DNA from: Desulfobacterales bacterium C00003106
GTDB taxonomy: Bacteria; Desulfobacterota; Desulfobacteria; Desulfobacterales; C00003106
Direction: 5' to 3'
Assembly (NCBI GenBank): GCA_001751015.1
Contig: MAXM01000079.1
Coordinates: 1-10,457 of the forward strand
Length of the DNA: 10,457 nt
In this document: positions 6,391 to 10,457 of the stretch, one piece after another
Layout: every line of letters begins with the position of its first letter
Numbering within the stretch: the first letter of the stretch is position 1
Made by a program: the position numbers and the translations under genes
The notes under the pieces: model-generated
Database searches by the model: none
Told to the model about the DNA's origin: nothing
Seen by the model: only the letters and a program-made list of their open reading frames with translations

Positions 6391-8532
6391 TCATGTAGCG
6401 AGTTTGGAAAAATCGGCAAACTGTCCGAAGAGTCCTGCAATGCTGTTCAGCAGCGCCAGGCGGTTTTTTTGCAGTTCCGGTTCCTCGGCAAGCACCATGA
6501 CGCCGTCAAAAAATGCATCGACAGGTTTCTTGAGGCGGGCAATTTGTTGCAATCCCCTGTCGTAAGCCCGGTCCTGCAAGTAGTCTGCGACTTTCCGGGC
6601 TGTCTGGTCGAACGCCTCGTAAAGATCGGATTCACATTGCTCCTGGAAGAGCCCGGAATTGACGGTATCTTCATACGTGAGCGCCTCCCCGCCCTTCCTG
6701 ATTAACTCCGCCTGTAACTTCCTTTGCTGCTTGATGATATTGACTACGCGCTTGAAGGCAATGGCAATCGGGGCGAAGTCAGGTCGGTTTTTCAGGTTTT
6801 CGAGCGCCGCTATCCTGGCACTGTCTGAGACCAGGTCATCACATGAAACGCTGAGCGCCGCATCTATCACATCTTTTGAAAAACCGGATTCGAGCATTAC
6901 GTTTTCAAGGCGGTGTCTGAAAAACATCAGTACGTTGGACCTCACTTGTTCGGGAGACGCGCTCAACTTGTCACCGAACAGGCTGATGGCCTTATCTGTA
7001 ATGGATTTCAGGGAGATGGAGGTCGACCCGGCCAGAATCGTGTGAATGATTCCCAGGGCCTGTCTTCTCAGGGCAAACGGATCGGAAGTGCCTGTGGGGA
7101 TCAGATCAACGCCGAAACACCCTACGATTGTATCAAGCTTGTCAGCGATGCTCACCAGTGTTCCGGCAACGGATTCCGGAAGGGTATCTCCTGCAAACAA
7201 GGGAAGATAGTGTTCTTCAATCGCTCCGGCTACATCTTTTGGTTCTCCGGAACGTTCAGCGTAGATACGTCCCATGATCCCCTGCAGCTTCGGGAATTCT
7301 CCCACCATCTGACTCACGAGATCGGCCTTGGAAAGCCATGCCGCCCGGCACGCATCTTCTTTGTGTTGAGGCGATACGATTTCGGAAAGATGACCTGTCA
7401 ATTCCGTCACGCGGCAGGTTTTTTCGTAAACAGTGCCGAGTCTGGCCTGAAACAACAGCCCTTTCAGCCTATCCACAAACCCGGCGAGCGGGATCTTGCT
7501 GTCTTCTTCAAAGAAAAAACGCGCGTCTTCCAGCCTGGCCCTTAGAACCCGCTCGTGTCCGGTGACTACGAGCGACATATCAGCAACCGGCGTATTGTTC
7601 ACAGCTACAAAGAGCGGCTTCAGGCGGCCGTCCGTGTCAATAACCGCAAAATATTTCTGATGTTCACGCATCGATTGGATGAGAACCTCGGAAGGAAGAC
7701 GGAGGAAATCGGTGGAAAAGGTTCCGAGCGCTACAGCCGGGTATTCTACGAGGTTAACGACTGTATCAAGAAGCCCTTCATCCGGGAGTATGTGTCCACC
7801 GCTCTTCCGGACAGCATGGTCTGCGCCTTGCCTGATAATTTCCTTCCTTTTTTCAATGTCAGGCACCACAAACGCAGAATCCAGGGCGGAAAGATATTCG
7901 TCACCGCTGCGCACCACAACCGGTTTCAAGGCAAGGAAGCGGTGACCATAGGTTCGTTTGCCGCTCTTGATCCCTTCTATGACAAAAGGGACCATGCGCC
8001 CGTCAAAGATCGCCAAAAGCCAACGGACAGGGCGGGCAAAAAGGAGTCTGCAATTCCCCCAGCGCATCGACTTGGCAAGAGGGATCGAATGGATTGTTTC
8101 AGGCAGCATGGTCTTGAGCAACGATTGAGTCGCAAGTCCCCGGACGGTTTTTTTGAGAAAAAGGTATTTCCCTTTTGGAGTATCTTTCACGGAAAGCGTT
8201 GTGACTGCAACTCCCTGGCCCCGGGCAAAGCCGGCGGCAGCTTTGGTCGGTTTCCCACTGGAATCAAACCCTACAGAGTACGGAGGCCCTGTGACTTCTG
8301 TGACAACGGATTTCTGTTTTTTTTCGCAATCCCGAACAACAACCGTCAGACGCCTCGGTGTGCCAAATGTTTTGATCTCTCCATGTCCAATTCGCGCCTC
8401 ACTCAGTTTTTGGTCCAAGATACCGGCCATTGCCTTAAGGGAAGGAGAGATAACACCTGCAGGCAGCTCTTCGGTCCCTATTTCAAACAGGAGTTCTCCT
8501 GAAGATTTACGTTGTGATTCGATTGCATTCAT
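6391..8532 (-). CDS. glyS: Glycine--tRNA ligase beta subunit
   Basis: Beta subunit of the bacterial heterotetrameric (alpha2beta2) glycyl-tRNA synthetase, which charges tRNA-Gly in the cytoplasm; it carries tRNA recognition. From the ATG at 8532 it has 713 residues, close to the usual size of about 690. Markers: LLFEIGTEELPAG at 14-26, FGTPRRLTVVV and TGPPYSVGFD early on, MVGEFPKLQGIMGRIYAE near residue 410, SDPFALRRQALGII, and a C-terminal anticodon-binding region ending FADFSKLAT. The open frame continues upstream to 8745, but residues before MNAIESQRKS do not belong to GlyS: they include a toxin fragment and overlap an antitoxin-like gene. An AAAGGAG sits about 16 bases before the ATG, a long spacing, so the start is probable rather than certain. 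glyQ is not next to it in this window, which is unusual because the two genes are normally adjacent. Confidence 0.95.
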   Translation of the reverse strand: MNAIESQRKSSGELLFEIGTEELPAGVISPSLKAMAGILDQKLSEARIGHGEIKTFGTPRRLTVVVRDCEKKQKSVVTEVTGPPYSVGFDSSGKPTKAAAGFARGQGVAVTTLSVKDTPKGKYLFLKKTVRGLATQSLLKTMLPETIHSIPLAKSMRWGNCRLLFARPVRWLLAIFDGRMVPFVIEGIKSGKRTYGHRFLALKPVVVRSGDEYLSALDSAFVVPDIEKRKEIIRQGADHAVRKSGGHILPDEGLLDTVVNLVEYPAVALGTFSTDFLRLPSEVLIQSMREHQKYFAVIDTDGRLKPLFVAVNNTPVADMSLVVTGHERVLRARLEDARFFFEEDSKIPLAGFVDRLKGLLFQARLGTVYEKTCRVTELTGHLSEIVSPQHKEDACRAAWLSKADLVSQMVGEFPKLQGIMGRIYAERSGEPKDVAGAIEEHYLPLFAGDTLPESVAGTLVSIADKLDTIVGCFGVDLIPTGTSDPFALRRQALGIIHTILAGSTSISLKSITDKAISLFGDKLSASPEQVRSNVLMFFRHRLENVMLESGFSKDVIDAALSVSCDDLVSDSARIAALENLKNRPDFAPIAIAFKRVVNIIKQQRKLQAELIRKGGEALTYEDTVNSGLFQEQCESDLYEAFDQTARKVADYLQDRAYDRGLQQIARLKKPVDAFFDGVMVLAEEPELQKNRLALLNSIAGLFGQFADFSKLAT

Positions 8533-8571
8533 ATCGCGGATATCTTTTCTCCTTTCTATGTGAGTCTTGCA

Positions 8572-8640
8572 TGCCGGCCTGTAATCCCTGGTGATACGCA
8601 CTGAGTAAATGGGGAGCCTCGAATGAACCCGTTTAAAATG
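8572..8640 (-). pseudogene. Remnant of a RelE/ParE-like toxin gene
   Basis: In the frame that runs into glyS, the peptide FKRVHSRLPIYSVRI followed by TRDYR closely resembles the central strand region of small RelE-like toxins, whose members typically read ..FKRVH..PVYSVRI..DYRA... The normal N-terminal half (about 40 residues) and the C-terminal end with its aromatic strand are missing, and there is no start codon or ribosome site of its own. The match begins 2 bp after the stop codon of the antitoxin-like gene, exactly where its toxin partner would be expected. The likely history is an internal deletion of a toxin gene. The similarity is from memory of the family, not from a search. Confidence 0.6.
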
Positions 8641-8641
8641 T

Positions 8642-8827
8642 CTATAAGTTTCCTTTGTCTTCTTCTTCCAAAGCCTCTGATGCCAATTTAGCCAATGTGT
8701 CTTCTGATTCTGCAAACAGTTTATCCCACGTCTTGTCCGAGTCAATTTCGTCGAGCACCCACCGAGCTAAAACATTTTGTTCAATTTCTGGAAGCCTTGA
8801 TGCCTCACTAAATGCTTTTTCTAACAT
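8642..8827 (-). CDS. Addiction-module antitoxin-like small protein
   Basis: A 61-residue acidic, helical protein: MLEKAFSEASRLPEIEQN.., then WVLDEIDSDKTWDKLFAES and EDTLAKLASEALEEEDKG. This pattern (L-x-x-AF-x-x-A-x-x-LP near the start, then W-(D/E)-x-LFA-x-(S/T), then LA-x-(E/D)AL) is that of small antitoxins that normally precede a RelE-like toxin. The ATG at 8827 is chosen over the one at 8836 because AAGGAG lies nine bases before it but directly abuts the earlier one. Partners of this family often end in a longer tail; here the protein stops at KGNL, and the following toxin is reduced to a fragment. If expressed, it would be an orphan antitoxin. No DNA-binding domain is obvious. Confidence 0.7.
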   Translation of the reverse strand: MLEKAFSEASRLPEIEQNVLARWVLDEIDSDKTWDKLFAESEDTLAKLASEALEEEDKGNL

Positions 8828-8855
8828 GATAGTCATCTCCTTTTTCTTTCCGCGA

Positions 8856-8909
8856 TTCCCGGCAACGCCAGTCGCCGGGAACGATAAGATGAGCGGCGTA
8901 AGCCCGCTC
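8856..8909. repeat. Tandem pair of hairpins, REP-like intergenic element
   Basis: Two GC-rich stems stand out in an AT-rich gap: TTCCCGGC (8856-8863) with GCCGGGAA (8874-8881), 8 bp and a 10-nt loop; and GAGCGG (8891-8896) with CCGCTC (8904-8909), 6 bp and a 7-nt loop. They lie between the stop of the nucleotidyltransferase gene and the ribosome site of the antitoxin-like gene. They could act as a transcription attenuator or be a copy of a dispersed palindromic repeat. On the + strand the second stem is followed by ATTTTTTGTT, a terminator-like arrangement, but no + strand gene ends here. Confidence 0.5.
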
Positions 8910-8918
8910 CATTTTTTG

Positions 8919-9218
8919 TTATATCAGAATCCCATTTTTCATTACTTCTTCTATAAAACCGCTTTTGTCGTGTTTTATTTCAAAAAGAATTGGTTCGATT
9001 CTATCATCCACTTCTCTCCTAATTCTCCACAACAGAGGTCTTGTAGAAAAATAATCCCCTTGCATTTCATCGACGATTATAGCGACATCCACATCACTGT
9101 CTTCTCTCTGACTCCCACTTGCATAAGAACCGAACAGGATCATTTTATCAAATGATATATGCTGTGATAGAAGTTTTTTATACTTTTTAAGTTTTGTTAT
9201 AACTTCTGTTTTATCCAT
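8919..9218 (-). CDS. Minimal nucleotidyltransferase (MNT) of a HEPN/MNT pair
   Basis: A 99-residue minimal nucleotidyltransferase of the DNA polymerase beta fold. The catalytic signature GSx10DxD is complete: G30-S31 in LFGSYASG, then D42 and D44 in EDSDVDVAI. RPLLWRIRREVDDRIEPILFE at 60-80 is a typical continuation and supplies further acidic residues. In HEPN/MNT toxin-antitoxin systems, the MNT protein acts as antitoxin, in some cases by AMPylating the HEPN ribonuclease. I start it at the ATG MDKTEV; an upstream in-frame TTG would add five residues, and neither has a clear Shine-Dalgarno. It overlaps the end of the HEPN gene by 8 bp, which suggests coupled translation. It looks intact and functional, while its partner appears damaged. 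Confidence 0.85.
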   Translation of the reverse strand: MDKTEVITKLKKYKKLLSQHISFDKMILFGSYASGSQREDSDVDVAIIVDEMQGDYFSTRPLLWRIRREVDDRIEPILFEIKHDKSGFIEEVMKNGILI

Positions 9219-9480
9219 AGCTTCTGCATTCAATATTCAATGGTTCAGGCATATCTATAAAAAGTTGCTGATCTTCTGAAAAATGCTCATAGATTTTTGC
9301 TTTCTTTGCAAGGTAGGAAAGACTATGAGAAAATGGCGCTGTCGCGCCATTAGTTTTTACAAAATATGCTTTCAATATTTTTTCAATAGATTGGTGAGCC
9401 ATAAACCCAACATAAAGATATCGTTTGCTTTTTAACATTGCGATGGCTGTCTCAATATCATAATCAGATAGTTCTGTCCA
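9211..9480 (-). pseudogene. HEPN-domain protein gene, truncated at both ends
   Basis: The peptide has clear HEPN character: SWTELSDYDIETAIAM, KSKRYLYVGFMAHQSIEKIL and HSLSYLAKKAKIYEHFSED, ending EPLNIECRSYG. Family members continue after ..EPLNIEARYP.. with about 35-45 more residues; here a stop follows at once, at the junction with the MNT gene. At the other end, homology extends 14 codons upstream of the first usable ATG (9438), to the Trp codon at 9478-9480, but the frame back to the TAA at 9559-9561 has no ATG, GTG or TTG. So both the start and the C-terminal helix seem lost. If translated from 9438, a 75-residue fragment would result. HEPN proteins are often RNases that act as toxins. 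The fragment probably lacks activity, although a short functional variant cannot be excluded. Confidence 0.65.
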
Positions 9481-9696
9481 ACTTGTAGCACCGATGGGTA
9501 ATATGCCATACGCATTCTGGAATATAGTGTCGGTTTGCCCGCGGCATATCAGTTCATTTTATTTAAAGACTTTGTTTTAGGGCCAAAATAGTGGCGCTAA
9601 GACCTAAATCCAGACGCATTTTATGCATATTTACTATAAACTCAAAGGGTTAACTTGGTCCGACCCGCAGTCCCGCAGTCCACCTGAAACGACAGG
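9481..9696. other. Non-coding gap upstream of the HEPN remnant
   Basis: No gene is seen. The stretch contains a possible - strand promoter: TTGAGT (9640-9645) and TAAAAT (9618-9623) with a 16-base spacer, pointing to the HEPN/MNT genes. A direct repeat CCGCAGTC occurs twice in a row near 9665-9680. A short inverted repeat, ACCTG (9682-9686) with CAGGT (9693-9697), touches the stop codon of the next gene. The base composition changes from AT-rich to GC-rich around 9650-9697, like a junction between sequences of different origin. Confidence 0.35.
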
Positions 9697-10065
9697 TTAG
9701 CTCTCCCACGGCATGTTTTCCCATCTCAGAAACTCGTGTGTTGCTTCTTCAGCAATATTATAAGATTCTCCTCTACTACTATGTCTATTATACTTGACTC
9801 CTGCATCTTTGAATAACGTTTCTGTGATATCTATTATTTCATCAACGTATTCTTCATCAGAGCATTCATATGCAGCTTGAAAATAGTCATACAGCTTTCT
9901 TGCTTTAGAATTTGATTCGGCTTTTTCAGAAGCAATTTCATAAGCGACTTGTAGCATACTACCGACAACAACGGACAATCTATGGGTTCTTCCATGAGGA
10001 ACAAGCCGTTTGAGCATGTCTATCCACACATTATATATTTTTGCTCCTACCACATCTTTTATCAT
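9697..10065 (-). CDS. Uncharacterised small protein, 122 aa
   Basis: I do not recognise this protein. It is soluble, charged and predicted mostly helical, with no signal peptide or membrane segment. Visible segments are IYNVWIDMLKRLVPHGRTHR near the start, an alanine/glutamate-rich helix VAYEIASEKAES, an acidic stretch CSDEEYVDEIIDITETLF, and a tryptophan-containing end, HEFLRWENMPWES. I start at the ATG at 10065, which has AAGGA about 13 bases upstream; the frame can be extended to a TTG at 10089 (130 residues) that lacks a ribosome site. It is AT-rich like its neighbours and unlike the core genes, which suggests transfer together with the HEPN/MNT genes. Its place beside toxin-antitoxin relics hints at an accessory role, but nothing in the sequence defines one. 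Confidence 0.65.
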   Translation of the reverse strand: MIKDVVGAKIYNVWIDMLKRLVPHGRTHRLSVVVGSMLQVAYEIASEKAESNSKARKLYDYFQAAYECSDEEYVDEIIDITETLFKDAGVKYNRHSSRGESYNIAEEATHEFLRWENMPWES

Positions 10066-10186
10066 GACTTTATTATTATCCTTTTTCAATTTTTAGAGCC
10101 AGAGAGGGCGGAGCGCTTGCAAAGAAAGAACCAAAGAAATTCCCGTCCGCTCGACCCCATTAGCCCTTCCCAATAGATAAGAAGTC
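10066..10186. other. Intergenic spacer with a GC-rich insert
   Basis: Between two AT-rich genes, about 10098-10172 is GC-richer. It contains TTGCAAAGAAAGAACC followed by AAAGAAATTCCCGTCCGC and CCCTTCCC. I recall similar non-coding stretches recurring in proteobacterial genomes, so this may be one copy of a dispersed repeat. No gene, and no convincing promoter or terminator, is seen. Confidence 0.3.
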
Positions 10187-10453
10187 TTATTTTTTCTTAT
10201 GTTTTTTATAATACGATATTAGCTTTGATACCAAGGCATCAACATTACAATTTTCAGTAGCTGCTAACTCATTAAGCTTTTTATAATTTGCACTTGAAAT
10301 CTTTTTATCCAAGATTTTTACACTTCCATCATTCCAATGAAGAACGCTTCTCCCATCAAGTATGAATTTGTCAGGATAAAGTTTTGCTGCTTTCTTTTTT
10401 GTTTCATTCCAAGCTGCATTAATATCTCGAGTTGTTGACATTTGACCAATCAT
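10187..10453 (-). CDS. Uncharacterised small basic protein, possibly ribbon-helix-helix-like C-terminus
   Basis: A lysine-rich protein of up to 88 residues; the frame is still open at the window edge, so the true start may lie outside. Possible starts inside are ATG at 10453 and ATG at 10441 (MSTTRDINAAW..); an AGG at the very edge sits about 13 bases before the second. The middle reads DGRSVLHWNDGSVKILDKK, which suggests short beta strands. The end, NELAATENCNVDALVSKLIS followed by YYKKHKKK, resembles the helix-turn-helix part of ribbon-helix-helix proteins, where a sentence-like 'LA...N...ALV..LI..Y' pattern is common. If so, it may bind DNA or serve as an antitoxin or regulator. I have no family match. 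AT-rich composition fits the accessory block. Confidence 0.6.
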   Translation of the reverse strand: MIGQMSTTRDINAAWNETKKKAAKLYPDKFILDGRSVLHWNDGSVKILDKKISSANYKKLNELAATENCNVDALVSKLISYYKKHKKK

Positions 10454-10457
10454 ACCT

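Noticed and set aside
6302..6394. Upstream extension of the second cytochrome
   Set aside because: The internal ATG at 6301 begins a typical signal peptide with a good ribosome site, and the extension would cover the promoter and overlap glyS.
7555..8502. 315-codon + strand open frame opposite glyS
   Set aside because: It is a shadow of glyS codon structure; the opposite strand encodes conserved GlyS motifs throughout, and this frame has no recognisable domain.
8533..8745. N-terminal extension of GlyS by 71 residues
   Set aside because: The extra residues overlap the antitoxin-like gene and contain a toxin fragment; GlyS homology begins near LLFEIGTEELPAG, just after the ATG at 8532.
8874..8925. 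Integron attC site near the nucleotidyltransferase stop
   Set aside because: On the - strand AAC and GTT flank a stem, as in attC, but the outer bases do not pair and GTT is followed by CCC rather than purines. No integrase or cassette array is seen.
1..10457. CRISPR arrays, tRNA or rRNA genes, intact transposase or integrase
   Set aside because: Gaps between genes are short and contain no regularly spaced repeats, cloverleaf sequences or recognisable mobile-element proteins.

Overview
The window looks like chromosomal DNA of an anaerobic member of the Desulfobacterota (former Deltaproteobacteria). The evidence is a haem/sirohaem locus with a fused methyltransferase-HemD protein, two exported seven-haem cytochromes c, and moderate base composition in the core genes. 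This placement is inferred from gene content; no 16S or other marker is present.

Layout. Positions 1-1801 (+ strand) carry the tetrapyrrole genes: the 3' end of hemC, then a CobA-HemD fusion that takes HemC's product to uroporphyrinogen III and on to precorrin-2. Everything from 1811 to the right edge reads on the - strand. In transcription order (right to left) it runs: an AT-rich accessory block (10453-8572), glyS (8532-6391), two multihaem cytochromes (6301-5237 and 5201-3963), a 119-bp palindromic repeat (3822-3940), an M24-family metallopeptidase (3775-2573), and a coiled-coil protein of unknown function (2533-1811). The last gene converges on the tetrapyrrole operon with 9 bp between the stop codons.

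The accessory block is the unusual part. It holds two small uncharacterised proteins, a truncated HEPN gene overlapping an intact minimal nucleotidyltransferase (MNT), a two-hairpin repeat, a small addiction-module antitoxin-like gene, and directly after it a fragment of a RelE-like toxin. The toxin fragment is in frame with glyS, so the longest open frame makes glyS look 71 codons longer than it is. The block resembles a decayed toxin-antitoxin island. It occupies the place where glyQ, the usual partner of glyS, would be expected.

How the genes work together. HemC and CobA-HemD supply tetrapyrroles for sirohaem or corrinoid and, through uroporphyrinogen III, for haem, which the two cytochromes consume in quantity. 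The cytochromes look like a pair co-transcribed from a promoter-like sequence at 6341-6369 and probably act in periplasmic electron transfer. The palindromic repeat separates them from the peptidase gene and contains a promoter-like sequence of its own. I found no complete new defence or biosynthetic system. The most informative signals are the toxin remnant, the broken HEPN/MNT pair, the palindromic element, and unusual cysteine features in both cytochromes.
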